The notes under the pieces are model-generated. The model was not told where the DNA came from, made no database searches, and saw nothing but the letters and a program-made list of their open reading frames with translations. Below, piece by piece: positions 18,576 through 28,261 of a stretch of 64,000 nucleotides of DNA. This DNA is from Rhodothalassiaceae bacterium (GTDB lineage: Bacteria; Pseudomonadota; Alphaproteobacteria; Sphingomonadales; Rhodothalassiaceae), in contig BPKC01000001.1 in NCBI GenBank assembly GCA_026004935.1, positions 1,775,491 to 1,839,490 of the forward strand, in the 5' to 3' direction. Each line of letters begins with the position of its first letter. Within the stretch, counting starts at the first letter, position 1. The translations under genes and the position numbers were made by a program.

Positions 18576-20948
18576 GTGCGGTACAGCGGCCTGCGCCGGC
18601 CGCGGAAGCGGCCGGGCAGTCTTGCGCTCCTTGCGGCGGTCCTGCTCGCCGGTGCGGTGAGCGGGCCGGCAGCGCTGCGGGCGGCGGAGCAGGGCGCGCC
18701 CGGCGGCGATCCCTTCGCGCAGCTCGACGAGGTTTTCCCGGCCCCGACCGCTGCGCGCACCGCATCAGGCGCGCCGGGGCCCGGCTACTGGCAGCAGCAT
18801 GTGCGCTACCGGATCGACGTGCGGCTCGACGACGGGCTGGAAAGCATCTTCGGCGACGCGCGGATCATCTACGAGAACCGCTCCCCGCACGCATTGTCCT
18901 ACCTGTGGTTCCAGCTCGACCACAACCGCTTCCGGCCGCACGCGCTCTCGCAGCTTTCCCGCACCGACGAACCGGGGCCGAGGCTGCCCTTCGCGCGGCT
19001 CACCGAGATCCTGACGGTCGAGGAGGCCGGACTCGGAATCTCCATCGAACGCGTGGAGGACGAAGCGGGAAAGGAGCTGGCCCATCACATCGTCGATACC
19101 ATGATGCGTGTGGACCTGCCCCGCCCGCTGCAGCCGGGGGGCGAGGTGACGCTGAAGATTTCCTGGCATCTCAGGATCCCGCCGGCGAAGGAGGTCTCGA
19201 ACCGCTCGGCCATGGAGCGCTTTGCGGATGGTGCGCCAAGCTACTTCGTCGCGATGTGGTATCCGCGCCCGGCCGCCTACACGGACTACGGCGGCTGGAT
19301 CACCAAGGCCTTCCTCTATGGCGAGCCGGCGCTGGAGTTCGGCGATTTCGACGTCCGCATCACCGTGCCCGAGACCTTCACCGTCGCCGCCACCGGCACG
19401 CTCCAGAATGCCGACGACGTGCTCACGGAGGAAGAGCGCCGGCGGCTCGATGCGGCGCGCGCGGCGGACCGGCCGGTGTTCGTGGTCACGCCGGAGGAGG
19501 CGCGCGCGCGCAGCGCCCGCAAGGCCGCCGGCACGAAGACCTGGCGGTTCCGGGCCGAGAACGTGCGGGACTTCGCCTGGGCCGCGTCTCCGCGCTTCGT
19601 CTGGGACGCGAAGGGCTTCCGCTATCCGTCCGGGCGCTTCGTGCTCGCCCAGTCCTTCTATCCGCCGGAAGGCATGCCGATCTGGGACCGGTTTTCGACG
19701 GAGGCCGTCATCCAGGCGCTCGACGTCTATGCGCGGATCACCGGCCTCGAATACCCGTGGCCGCACGCGACATCGGTGAACGCGCCCATCCGCTCCGGGA
19801 TGGAATACCCGATGATCTCGGCCAACGCCCCGCGGCCGAAGGATCCGCCGAGCTATTCGCGGCGCGAGAAATATGCGCTGATCGGCGTCGTCATCCACGA
19901 GGTGGGGCACAACTGGTTTCCCATGATCGTCAACTCCGACGAGCGCCACTGGCTGTGGATGGACGAGGGGCTCAACTCCTTCGTTGACGCCATGGCCATG
20001 CGGCTGTGGGACCGCGATGCGCCCCCCTCGGGCGGCCTGCCGGAGCGGATCGCGCCCGTCATGACGCGGGCCGCACAGCGGCCGATCATGACCCAATCTG
20101 ACGCCTATCTGGATCGGGGCGCGACCGGCTACCGCAAGGTGGAAGCCGCCTTGACGGTATTGCGGGACGTGGTGCTGGGGCGCGAGGTGTTCGACCGGGC
20201 GTTCCGGGAGTATGTGCGGCGCTGGGCGTTCAGGCGGCCGACGCCCTATGACTTCTTCCGCACGATGGAGGATGCCTCGGGTGTGGATCTGGACTGGTTC
20301 TGGCGCGGCTGGTTCTACGGCACGGACCATGTGGATGTCGCGGTCGCGCGCGTCGTGCGCGCGCGCATCGACACGAAGGATCCGCAGCGCGAGATGGCCT
20401 GGAAGCGGGCGCGGGACGAGGCGCTCGGTCCCGATCTGCAGGAGAAGCTGGATGCGGGGCTTCAGCGCCGGGTGGACCGGGATCCCCATCTGAAGGACTT
20501 CTACAACGAGCATGACGAATACACGGTCTCGCCGAAGGACGTGGCGGACTACGAGAAGCTGCTTGAAGGCCTGAGCGAGAAGGAGAAGGCGCTGCTTGCG
20601 ACCGGCAAGCGGCTCACCTTCGTGACCTTCGAGAACCTGGGCGGGCTGGTGAGCCCGCTGCCGCTGGAGATCCGCTATGCGGACGGCAGCACCACCCGGC
20701 TCACCCTGCCGGCGGAGATCTGGCGGCGGGATCCCCGCAAGGCCACCAAACTCTTCGTCACCGACAAGGAGATCACGGGCATCCGCTTCGATCCGGACCG
20801 GGGCACGGGCGACGTCGATCTCTGGAACAACGCCTGGCCGCGCGAGCCGGAGGAGATCACCATCGAGCTCACCAAGCCCGAACCCCAACGCAACCTCATG
20901 AAGGAGATGGGCGAGGCGCCGCCCGATGCCGGCCACCGCCGCCGCTAG
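18576..20948 (+). CDS. M1-family zinc metallopeptidase (second of tandem pair)
   Basis: A 790-residue paralogue of the preceding gene, starting with GTG behind GGGAGG. It has a signal peptide, the substrate-site motif GMEYPM and the zinc site VIHEVGHNWF ... WMDEGLNSF (His441, His445). The N-terminal two thirds have clearly diverged from the first copy but contain short blocks of identical DNA. The last ~250 codons before the tail differ by only about nine bases over 755 bp, with one amino-acid change noted (Asn to Asp). The two copies keep different active-site surroundings, suggesting different substrates despite a homogenised C-terminus. Confidence 0.9.
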   Translation: MRYSGLRRPRKRPGSLALLAAVLLAGAVSGPAALRAAEQGAPGGDPFAQLDEVFPAPTAARTASGAPGPGYWQQHVRYRIDVRLDDGLESIFGDARIIYENRSPHALSYLWFQLDHNRFRPHALSQLSRTDEPGPRLPFARLTEILTVEEAGLGISIERVEDEAGKELAHHIVDTMMRVDLPRPLQPGGEVTLKISWHLRIPPAKEVSNRSAMERFADGAPSYFVAMWYPRPAAYTDYGGWITKAFLYGEPALEFGDFDVRITVPETFTVAATGTLQNADDVLTEEERRRLDAARAADRPVFVVTPEEARARSARKAAGTKTWRFRAENVRDFAWAASPRFVWDAKGFRYPSGRFVLAQSFYPPEGMPIWDRFSTEAVIQALDVYARITGLEYPWPHATSVNAPIRSGMEYPMISANAPRPKDPPSYSRREKYALIGVVIHEVGHNWFPMIVNSDERHWLWMDEGLNSFVDAMAMRLWDRDAPPSGGLPERIAPVMTRAAQRPIMTQSDAYLDRGATGYRKVEAALTVLRDVVLGREVFDRAFREYVRRWAFRRPTPYDFFRTMEDASGVDLDWFWRGWFYGTDHVDVAVARVVRARIDTKDPQREMAWKRARDEALGPDLQEKLDAGLQRRVDRDPHLKDFYNEHDEYTVSPKDVADYEKLLEGLSEKEKALLATGKRLTFVTFENLGGLVSPLPLEIRYADGSTTRLTLPAEIWRRDPRKATKLFVTDKEITGIRFDPDRGTGDVDLWNNAWPREPEEITIELTKPEPQRNLMKEMGEAPPDAGHRRR
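20152..20906 (+). repeat. 755-bp direct repeat, copy 2 (in second M1 gene)
   Basis: Partner of 17755-18509. Most of the differences between the copies are silent, clustering near a GGCCCCAAT/GGTCCCGAT site and a AAACTCCTC/AAGCTGCTT site. Confidence 0.9.
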
Positions 20949-21026
20949 CGCGCCGGCGGGCCCGCTTGTCCCGGGGGCGCCAAGCGTGTCATGCTCGCGC
21001 GTGGAGCGAGAAGGGCGCGAGGGGCC

Positions 21027-21974
21027 ATGACCGGCGGGACCGAGCAGGCTGCGACCGGGGCGCGCGCGCGGGCGCGGGGCATCGCGCTGGTTTCGGTGCT
21101 GTGGGCGCTGGCGCTGATCGCTCTCGTGGTCGCCGGCTTCCGCGCCGAGACGGTGGCCGGGCTGACCTCGGTGCGCGCCGGCCAGGAGCAGGCCCGCGCC
21201 CGTGCGCTGGCGGATGCGGCCGTGCACACGGCGATCGCGCGCCTGCTCGAGCAGATCTATCTGGGCGGCGGCGAAGGCGGCCGGGCGCTGCCGGTGGACG
21301 GCACGCCGCTGTCGCTGCGCTTTCCGGAAGGCGAGGTGGCGCTGTCGGTCACGGATGCGGGCGGGCTCGTCGATCTCAACGCCGCCGAGCCGGCGCTGCT
21401 TGCGGGCGTGCTGCGCCGGGTCGGCGCGTCGGAGGCGGAGGCCGCGGCGCTTGCGGCGCGCATCGTGGATTTCCGCGATCTCGACGACCGGCCGCTGCCG
21501 GGCGGCGCGGAGGATGCGGATTACGCGGCCGCGGGGCTGCCCTTCGGCGCCAAGGATGCCCCGTTCGAGAGCATCGACGAGCTGCCGCAGGTGCTCGGCA
21601 TCTCCTATGCGCTGGCGGCGCGGATGAAGCTCTTCGTGACGGTGATGAACGGGCTGCCGCAGATCGACCCGCTCGTCGCCCCCGTCTTCGTGCTCGAGGC
21701 CGTGCCCGGCCTGACGCCGGCGGCGCGCAACGTCCTGCTGGGGCTGCGGGCCCGCCTCGGCGGCGTCTTCCGCCGCGCGGAGCGGCCGGTGGACAACCCA
21801 TTCTTCGGCGCCTCGACGCGCGCGAGCTACCGCATCATCGCCAGCGCGCGGCTGGCGGGCGGGGCGCGGTTCACCCGCGAGGCGGTGGTGCAGATCCGCG
21901 GCAGCGGCAGCCCGCCCTTCTTCCTGCGCCGCTGGGCGACGCAGCTCACCCCGCTTGACGCCAGGGGGCGGTGA
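21027..21974 (+). CDS. gspK: type II secretion system minor pseudopilin GspK, orphan
   Basis: A 315-residue GspK-like protein. The prepilin-type N-terminus is an Arg-rich leader and the hydrophobic GIALVSVLWALALIALV helix. Then comes a large globular domain with VTDAGGLVDLNAAE and IVDFRDLDD, typical GspK signatures, and helix-hairpin-helix-like DELPQVLGIS and EAVPGLTP segments. GspK caps the pseudopilus tip in type II secretion. No other gsp gene is visible, and the upstream neighbours are the M1 peptidases, which could be substrates. The ATG at 21027 follows GAGGGG. Confidence 0.85.
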   Translation: MTGGTEQAATGARARARGIALVSVLWALALIALVVAGFRAETVAGLTSVRAGQEQARARALADAAVHTAIARLLEQIYLGGGEGGRALPVDGTPLSLRFPEGEVALSVTDAGGLVDLNAAEPALLAGVLRRVGASEAEAAALAARIVDFRDLDDRPLPGGAEDADYAAAGLPFGAKDAPFESIDELPQVLGISYALAARMKLFVTVMNGLPQIDPLVAPVFVLEAVPGLTPAARNVLLGLRARLGGVFRRAERPVDNPFFGASTRASYRIIASARLAGGARFTREAVVQIRGSGSPPFFLRRWATQLTPLDARGR

Positions 21975-21987
21975 GCGGATCTCCCCC

Positions 21988-22500
21988 TCGTCACCCGCCG
22001 GCTCGACCGGCGGGTCCAGCCGCCGGCGGGGCCAACTGCCGGCGTCGAAGCCGTCACGCATGGCCGCTGGATTCGCCGCATTCGCGGCGAATGACGAGGA
22101 AGGAGAGCGTCACCCGCCGGCTCGACCGGCGGGTCCAGCCGGAAGCGGGGCCAACTGCCGGCGTCGAAGCCGTCACGCATGGCCGCTGGATTCGCCGCAT
22201 TCGCGGCGAATGACGAGGAAGGAGAGCGTCACCCGCCGGCTCGACCGGCGGGTCCAGCCGCCGGCGGGGCCAACTGCCGGCGTCGAAGCCGTCACGCATG
22301 GCCGCTGGATTCGCCGCATTCGCGGCGAATGACGAAAAAGAAATGCGTCACCCGCTGACACTTTCTCTTCGTCACCCGGCGGCTTGACCGGCGGGTCCAG
22401 CGGATGGTGAAGCATTCACGGGCGTCAAAGTTGCTCTCACGGTTGCCTGGATTCGCCGGTCAAGCCGGCGAATGACGTGAGAGGGGAACGTCCCTGTCGG
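21988..22500. repeat. hairpin repeat array 2 with 119-bp tandem unit
   Basis: Most of the gap between gspK and the M16 peptidase. Three copies of a 119-bp unit start at 21991, 22110 and 22229. Each holds a CCGCCGGCTCGACCGGCGG hairpin, a spacer, and an oppositely oriented TTCGCCGCATTCGCGGCGAA hairpin. Two further modules follow. No coding capacity is supported; the apparent open frames only read through the repeat. Confidence 0.92.
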
Positions 22501-22514
22501 CTTGTCGCCCGTTT

Positions 22515-22545
22515 CTGATGACTGATGACTGATCACTGGTGACCG
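22515..22545. repeat. heptanucleotide tandem repeat tract
   Basis: Roughly four 7-bp units (TGATGAC, TGATGAC, TGATCAC, TGGTGAC) in the gap before the M16 gene. Confidence 0.6.
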
Positions 22546-22578
22546 GCAGGGTTCGCCGGTCGAGCCGGCGAACGACGT

Positions 22579-22612
22579 ATCGGTCATCAGTCATCGGTCA
22601 TCGGTGATCAGC
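22579..22612. repeat. heptanucleotide tandem repeat tract
   Basis: Four to five 7-bp units (TCATCAG, TCATCGG, TCATCGG, TGATCAG), separated from the previous tract by a single TTCGCCGGTCGAGCCGGCGAA hairpin module. Confidence 0.65.
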
Positions 22613-22743
22613 GCGGCATGGCGCGCCCTACCCGCACGAGGCGGCTGCGGGTGGCCGGTCGTCGTCTTGACAGGCGGCGGCGGCGCCGCCTAACGCTGGT
22701 GCGCAGACGCGGGGCACGGCTTGCGAAGGGGAGGGAATCGCTC

Positions 22744-25740
22744 ATGCCCAAGGGACGCACTACCGGATTCATCGCCCGGACTCTGGCGCGCGCAACCGGC
22801 GCGATCTTCGCGGCGGCGCTGATCGCCCGGGTCGCCGTTGCGGCCGCGGCCGCGCCGCCGCCCTTCCCGCACGAGACGAACCCCTATGGCCTGAGGCCCG
22901 ATCCGGCCTTTCATTTCCTGCGTCTTCAAAACGGTCTCACGGTCGTGCTGGTGCCGAATGCGACACCGCCGAAGGAGGTGGTGGTGTCGATGCGGGTTCT
23001 GGCCGGCGCGCTGGACGAGCCGGAGGAGAAGGCGGGCCTCGCCCATCTGCTCGAGCATCTCGCCTTCCAGGGCAGCCGGCGGGCGGACGAGCCCGTTTTC
23101 ACGCGGCTCGAACGCCTCGGAATCCGTGCGGGCGCGGACGCCAACGGCAGCACGGACATGACGCGGACCGAATACGGCTTCCGCCTGCCGGACAACGCGG
23201 AAGACAAGGTCCGCGCGCTGGTCGCCATCATGCGCGACATCGCCGACGGCCTTGCCCTCGATCCCGTGACCATCGAGCAGGAGCGCGCGGTCGTCGAGCA
23301 GGAGCGGGTGGACCGCGACAGCGCCCAGCGCCGCTTCGTCTACGGCCTCTACGGCTTCCTCGTGCCCGACGCCGAGGCGGGCCGCCATCCGGTGAGCGGC
23401 ACGAAGGAGAGCATCGCGGCGATCACCCGCGAGGATCTCGTCAGCTTCTACGAGCGCTTCTACCGGCCGGAGAACATCGTCCTGGTCATGGCCGGCGACC
23501 TGCCGCGCGAGACCATGGAGGCGATCGTGCGCGCCGAGTTCGGAGACTTCCGGCGCAGCTCGCCCGCACCCGCGCGCGATCTCGAGCCCGAGGTCGCCGT
23601 GCCGCAGGCCTTCCGCGCCGGCCATTTCGTCTCCGCCGACACGACGCCGGCGGTGCTCCTGTTCTCCCACATGCCGCTCGCGGACTGGGCGCTGGCCGAT
23701 CCCGAATATGCGGGCCGCCACGCGCCGAGGGTTCCGCCCGAGCGGCGCAAAGAGGCCTTTCGCGAGGCGCTCAAGCGCGAGATCGCCTGGCAGGCGGCGC
23801 AGTACAGCTTCGCGCTCCGGCTGCAGAAGCTGCAGTTCGGTCAGGATCCCGGTTTCGCCGCCGGCGGCTTCGGCATTCTCAATGTGCCGCGGGCCGCCCA
23901 GTTCCTGTCGCTCACCTTCGTACCCCAGGGTGACGACTGGCGGCGGGCGATGGATGTGATGGCGCGCGAGCTCACGCGCCTCATCGCGAAGGGAATCGGA
24001 GACGACGAGCTGCGCCGGGCGCTCGACACCTTCGGCGAGCAGTTGAAGCGCGCGGCCGAGCAGGCCGCGACCCGCCCGTCCGCCCGGCTCGCGGCCGCCG
24101 CGCTCGACTCGCTGACCGATCGGCGCGTGCTGCGGGCGCCGTCCGACCAGCTCGCCGATTTCGAGGCGGTGCGCGGCGAGGTGACGACGGCGGACGTGCT
24201 GGCCGAGATCCGGCGGCGCTTCGCGGGCCGGCCGCAGGCGGTCTTCCTGCGGGCGCGCCAGCCGCTGGAGAGCGGCGAGGGTGCGCCGGACACGGCGGTC
24301 CTTCTCGCCTGGCGGAAGGCCGCGCAGGCCGCCGCGGGCGCGCTGGCCCGCGAGGAGCGGGAGCCCGCGGCGGAGTCCGCGGCAACCGCCTCGGCCGACG
24401 GTCTGCCCTATGACCGCTTCGGCCCGCCGCAGGAGCCCGCCGCGCGCAGCACCGTGGCCGGCTGGGACTTCGAGACCTGGCGCTATCAGAACAACCTGAT
24501 CGCCCATGTGAAGCGGACCGAGCTCGAGAAGAACAAGGTGCGCTTCATCGCCCATCTCGGCGAGGGCGTGGGCGGGGTGCCGCGGGACAAGCCGGCGCTG
24601 ATGATCGCCGGCTCCACCCTTGCGATCTTCGGCGGCCTGGGCAAGGCGGACTATCCGACGCTGGCGCCGCTTCTCAACCGCAAGGGCGTCATGGTCAACG
24701 CACTGTTCGGCGCGCGCGGCGTGACGATCCTGGGCGAGGTGGCGGCGGCGGAATTCCCCTTCGCGATGCGGTACCTGGCGGCGCTGCTGAGCGACGCGGC
24801 CTTCCGCGAAGGCGGGCTTGCGCTCGTGCACCGGATCCTCCAGCAGCAGTATGCGGTGTGGGAGCGCGCGCCGGACGGCGTCTACCTCCTGCACGGCGCC
24901 GCCCGGGTCTACGGCGGGGATGCGCGCTTCGTGGGCATCCCGCCGCGCTTTGCGGATCTCGAGGCGCTCAAGGCCGACGAGGTCGCGGCCTTCATGCGGC
25001 CGATCCTGAAGCAGGAGTTCCTCGAGCTCAGCGTCGTCGGCGACATTGCGCCCGATGCCGTCCGCGCCGCGCTTGCGACCACGCTCGCCGCGCTGCCCGC
25101 CCGCGCGGCCGAGCCGGCGCGGCTGACCTGGCTGCCCGCGCCGTGGCGGACGCAGGGCGAGACGGTCCAGCTCACCTATGCCGGCAAGGATGTCGGCAGC
25201 CGGGTGATCCTGACCTGGCCGCTTGCGGACGAGCGCACGCGCGAAGAGGCGGTGGCGCTGGACGTGCTGGCGGACGCGCTCGCCATCATGGCGCGCGAGC
25301 GGGTGCGGGAAGGAGCGCGGCTGTCCTACTCGCCCTCCGCCAACGCCGATCTCGACCGCCGGGCAGGGTACCGGGGTGCGCTGACCCTGACGGCCGACGG
25401 GCCGAGCGGCCGGAGCACGGAGGTCGCGCGCGCGCTCGAGGATCTCCTGCACGAGCTGGCAAGCCGGCCGGTGGACGTCGACATCCTGCGCCGCGCGAAG
25501 GAGCCGCAGCTCAAGGCGATCGAGAAGATCCGCGACACGAACCAGAGCTGGCTGTTCCGGGTGCTGGACGGACTGGCGCGGGATCCGGACCGGCTGCACC
25601 GGCTCGAGACCGCGCGCGATCTCGTCGCGGCGGTGAGCGCCGAGGACGTGCAGCGCGCGGCCGAATCCGTGCTGCGCAGCGCGCCCCATCCCTGGCGCTT
25701 CCTGATCGAACCGGCGCAACCGGGCGGGTCGGCACCCTGA
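22744..25740 (+). CDS. M16-family zinc peptidase, two-domain (PqqL-like architecture)
   Basis: A 998-residue exported peptidase. After a signal peptide, an active M16 domain has the inverted zinc motif HLLEHLAFQGS (His101, Glu104, His105) and the downstream acidic EQERAVVEQER region. M16_C-like segments follow (SFYERFYRPENIVLVMAGD). A second, zinc-less M16 half occupies residues ~570-998. One polypeptide carrying both halves resembles PqqL/insulinase-type enzymes, rather than the two separate ~450-residue genes common in Alphaproteobacteria. The ATG at 22744 follows GGGAGGG; an upstream ATG at 22618 gives an Arg-rich leader and was rejected. Confidence 0.9.
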   Translation: MPKGRTTGFIARTLARATGAIFAAALIARVAVAAAAAPPPFPHETNPYGLRPDPAFHFLRLQNGLTVVLVPNATPPKEVVVSMRVLAGALDEPEEKAGLAHLLEHLAFQGSRRADEPVFTRLERLGIRAGADANGSTDMTRTEYGFRLPDNAEDKVRALVAIMRDIADGLALDPVTIEQERAVVEQERVDRDSAQRRFVYGLYGFLVPDAEAGRHPVSGTKESIAAITREDLVSFYERFYRPENIVLVMAGDLPRETMEAIVRAEFGDFRRSSPAPARDLEPEVAVPQAFRAGHFVSADTTPAVLLFSHMPLADWALADPEYAGRHAPRVPPERRKEAFREALKREIAWQAAQYSFALRLQKLQFGQDPGFAAGGFGILNVPRAAQFLSLTFVPQGDDWRRAMDVMARELTRLIAKGIGDDELRRALDTFGEQLKRAAEQAATRPSARLAAAALDSLTDRRVLRAPSDQLADFEAVRGEVTTADVLAEIRRRFAGRPQAVFLRARQPLESGEGAPDTAVLLAWRKAAQAAAGALAREEREPAAESAATASADGLPYDRFGPPQEPAARSTVAGWDFETWRYQNNLIAHVKRTELEKNKVRFIAHLGEGVGGVPRDKPALMIAGSTLAIFGGLGKADYPTLAPLLNRKGVMVNALFGARGVTILGEVAAAEFPFAMRYLAALLSDAAFREGGLALVHRILQQQYAVWERAPDGVYLLHGAARVYGGDARFVGIPPRFADLEALKADEVAAFMRPILKQEFLELSVVGDIAPDAVRAALATTLAALPARAAEPARLTWLPAPWRTQGETVQLTYAGKDVGSRVILTWPLADERTREEAVALDVLADALAIMARERVREGARLSYSPSANADLDRRAGYRGALTLTADGPSGRSTEVARALEDLLHELASRPVDVDILRRAKEPQLKAIEKIRDTNQSWLFRVLDGLARDPDRLHRLETARDLVAAVSAEDVQRAAESVLRSAPHPWRFLIEPAQPGGSAP

Positions 25741-25801
25741 CGGAGGCCGGCGCCCCCGGCTCCGGTGATGGGCTCCGCCGCCGGCCGGCCCCGCGGGTCG
25801 C

Positions 25802-26905
25802 GCCGGCGGGTGACGCGAAGCAGTGTGCCGGCGGGTGACACTCTCCTCTTTTCGTCATTCGCCGCGAAGGCGGCGAATCCAGCCGGCGGTGACGACAGCT
25901 CCTACGCCTGTGGTGGGCTCCGCCGTCCGCTGGATCCGCCGATCAAGTCGGCGGATGACGAGAAGGGGGCTGGACCCGCCGGTCGAGCCGGCGGGTGATG
26001 CGAAGCTGTGTGCCGGCGGGTGACGAGGGGGGAGCGCACGGGCGGTGCCGCCTTCCCCGACGCGTCGTTCGCCGGCTTGACCGGCGAACCCATGAGGCGG
26101 TCGTCGTATCCCCGGCGCAAGAGACCGTCTTCGCCTTCGGCTGAACAAGCCGGTCTAGCCGGCGGGCGACGCTTTTTTTCCTCGTCATTCGCCGCGAAGG
26201 CGGCGAATCCAGCCGGCGGTGACGACAGCTCCTACGCCTGTGGTGGGCTCCGCCGTCCGCTGGATCCGCCGATCAAGTCGGCGGATGACGAGGAGAGGGA
26301 ATGGACACCCCGGTCGAGCCGGCGGGTGACGAGGGGGGAGCGCACGGGCGGTGCCGCCTTCCCCGACGCGTCGTTCGCCGGCTTGACCGGCGAACCCATG
26401 AGGCGGCGGTGACCATCCCGGCTTTGGCGGTTGGCCCTGCCGCCCGTTGGATCCGCCGATCAAGTCGGCGGATGACGAGAAGGGGGCTGGACCCGCCGGT
26501 CGAGCCGGCGGGTGACGAGGGGGAGCGCACGGGCGGTGCCGCCTTCCCCGACGCGTCGTTCGCCGGTTTGACCGGCGAACCCATGAGGCGGCGGTGACCA
26601 TCCCGGCTTTGACGGTTGGCCCTGCCGCCCGCTGGATCCGCCGATCAAGTCGGCGGATGACGAGAAGGGGGCTGGACCCGCCGGTCGAGCCGGCGGATGA
26701 CGAGGGGGGAGCGCACGGGCGGTGCCGCCTTCCCCGACGCGTCGTTCGCCGGCTTGACCGGCGAACCCATGAGGCGGCGGTGACCATCCCGGCTTTGGCG
26801 GTTGGCCCTGCCGCCCGCTGGATCCGCCGATCAAGTCGGCGGATGACGAGAAGGGAGCTGGACCCGCCGGTCGAGCCGGCGGGTGACGAAGAGAGAGTGA
26901 GGGCG
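25802..26905. repeat. hairpin repeat array 3 with ~185-bp tandem unit
   Basis: The largest array, in the gap between the convergent M16 and desaturase genes. A 185-186-bp unit recurs from 26338, 26523 and 26709, with an earlier related copy near 26030. Each has a GTTCGCCGGCTTGACCGGCGAAC hairpin, a GATCCGCCGATCAAGTCGGCGGAT-type hairpin and an ACCCGCCGGTCGAGCCGGCGGGT-type hairpin in alternating orientation. A second unit with a TTCGCCGCGAAGGCGGCGAA stem occurs twice (near 25855 and 26187). No genes. Confidence 0.92.
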
Positions 26906-26909
26906 GGTG

Positions 26910-27055
26910 ACGAGGAGAGAGCGCCGGCGGTAGCGAAGAGAAAGAGGCGGTTGAGGAAGAGAGAGGGCGGGCGCGTGATGGAGGGAAAGGGGAGGGAGAG
27001 GAGGCGATCCCCCTCTCACGGCGCGGGGGCGACGCCGGGGCAGGCGATCCGGCGC
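26910..27055. other. strand-asymmetric purine tract, no gene seen
   Basis: Follows array 3. The + strand is dominated by G and A (runs such as GAAGAGAGAGAGGGCGGG) for about 100 bases before the desaturase stop. No ORF or RNA gene is supported. Confidence 0.5.
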
Positions 27056-27057
27056 GT

Positions 27058-28164
27058 TCAGGCCCGCGGCTGGCGCTTGCGGGCCGCGCCGGCGTCGCGC
27101 CACAGGCGGATGAGGGCGTCGAGGAGGCTGCGGCGGCAGGTCATGCGGTAGGCCGTGGTGTCGGAAAGTTCCGCCAGCAGCAGCCGGTGCGCCTTCGGCA
27201 GCTCGTGATAGGGCAGCGAGGGAAAGAGATGGTGGGTCGCGTGAAAGCGCAGGCCCACCGGCGCCCACAGCGCCGAGATCGGCGCGAACCCCGGCACGTT
27301 CACGGAATCGAGAAACTCCTCCACGCGGCCCATCGGCGGGCCGTCCTCGGGATTGCGGTAGGCATGGGCGGCGAGCGTGCGCAGGGAATTGGTGAAGAAG
27401 ATCACGACCGCGACCAGATACCAGGTCACACCGAAGGCCCGGGGCAGCCATCCCGCCGCCATCGCCACGAGCGCACCCGCGCCGAAGACGAAGGCCATCG
27501 CCTCCTCGATCCGCCAGTGGGGATCGTCGCCCTTGCCGGGCGGCGGCCGCCGGTAGGAGAGATCGATGGTCAGCGACGAGAACCGCTCCCAGACGATCCG
27601 CCGGATTCCGGGGCTCGCCCAGCACAAGGGGGTCAGCACCACGAAGCGCAGCACGAAGAGCGCCGGAAGAAACACGGATTCAAGAGGATAGAGCAGGATC
27701 TTCCAGCGCGGCCCGGCGCCGAAGGGGCGGTATTCGCCGTCCAGCTTCGTGCCGTATATGCGCGCGCGGTGATGGTCGCTGTGCACGCGGGTGTAGGTGA
27801 AGGAGGGCACCAGCATCGGCATGCCGGCGAGCAGGTTCCACACCCAGCGGAAGGCCCGGAACTGCCGCTGCGGGATGTGCGCGAGCTCATGGATGAAGAT
27901 CACCGCCCGGTAGAGCGCAAGGGAGGCGACGATGACGGCGAGCGGGTAGCCGGGCAAATCATAGGCATGCATCACGGCCCAGGCGAAGGCGCCCCAGCCG
28001 ATCGCCGCCGATGCCAGAAAGTCCGGCCAGTAGATCTCCGGGCGTGGGCCGGACAGACGCTGGACGATCCGCCGCGCCTCGTTGATGGGAAAGCCGGCGG
28101 CGAGCGCGCGGCGATCGGCGCCCGCACCCGCTCCGGCTTCCGCCAGCCTGGCGCCATCGGGCAT
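27058..28164 (-). CDS. membrane fatty acid desaturase
   Basis: A 368-residue membrane di-iron desaturase. The three histidine boxes are HELAH (residues ~92-96), HSDHH (~128-132) and HATHH (~308-312), the order and spacing of the fatty-acid desaturase family. Four to five hydrophobic segments lie between them. It would introduce a double bond into acyl chains, affecting membrane fluidity. The start at 28164 (MPDGARL) is preferred; 12 more codons are possible. It is 97 bp downstream of the sigma-like gene and on the same strand as clpB, which would fit a stress or temperature response. Confidence 0.88.
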   Translation of the reverse strand: MPDGARLAEAGAGAGADRRALAAGFPINEARRIVQRLSGPRPEIYWPDFLASAAIGWGAFAWAVMHAYDLPGYPLAVIVASLALYRAVIFIHELAHIPQRQFRAFRWVWNLLAGMPMLVPSFTYTRVHSDHHRARIYGTKLDGEYRPFGAGPRWKILLYPLESVFLPALFVLRFVVLTPLCWASPGIRRIVWERFSSLTIDLSYRRPPPGKGDDPHWRIEEAMAFVFGAGALVAMAAGWLPRAFGVTWYLVAVVIFFTNSLRTLAAHAYRNPEDGPPMGRVEEFLDSVNVPGFAPISALWAPVGLRFHATHHLFPSLPYHELPKAHRLLLAELSDTTAYRMTCRRSLLDALIRLWRDAGAARKRQPRA

Positions 28165-28261
28165 GGTCCTGCGCTCCCGTCCTCTCGACGCGGTTCTCAC
28201 CCCGCAGGCTTTAGCGCCTTAGCCCGCCGCCGTCGAGATCTCCCGCCGCGCGCGGGCGCTT

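Noticed and set aside
18576-20948. Second M1 gene as an assembly duplication
   Set aside because: The N-terminal two thirds are clearly diverged, so both genes are real; only the 3' block is homogenised.
25943-26834. Open frames encoding Arg/Pro-rich proteins with RRLDRRIQ-type repeats
   Set aside because: They only translate the hairpin repeat arrays; frames exist on both strands and have no ribosome-binding sites or family motifs.
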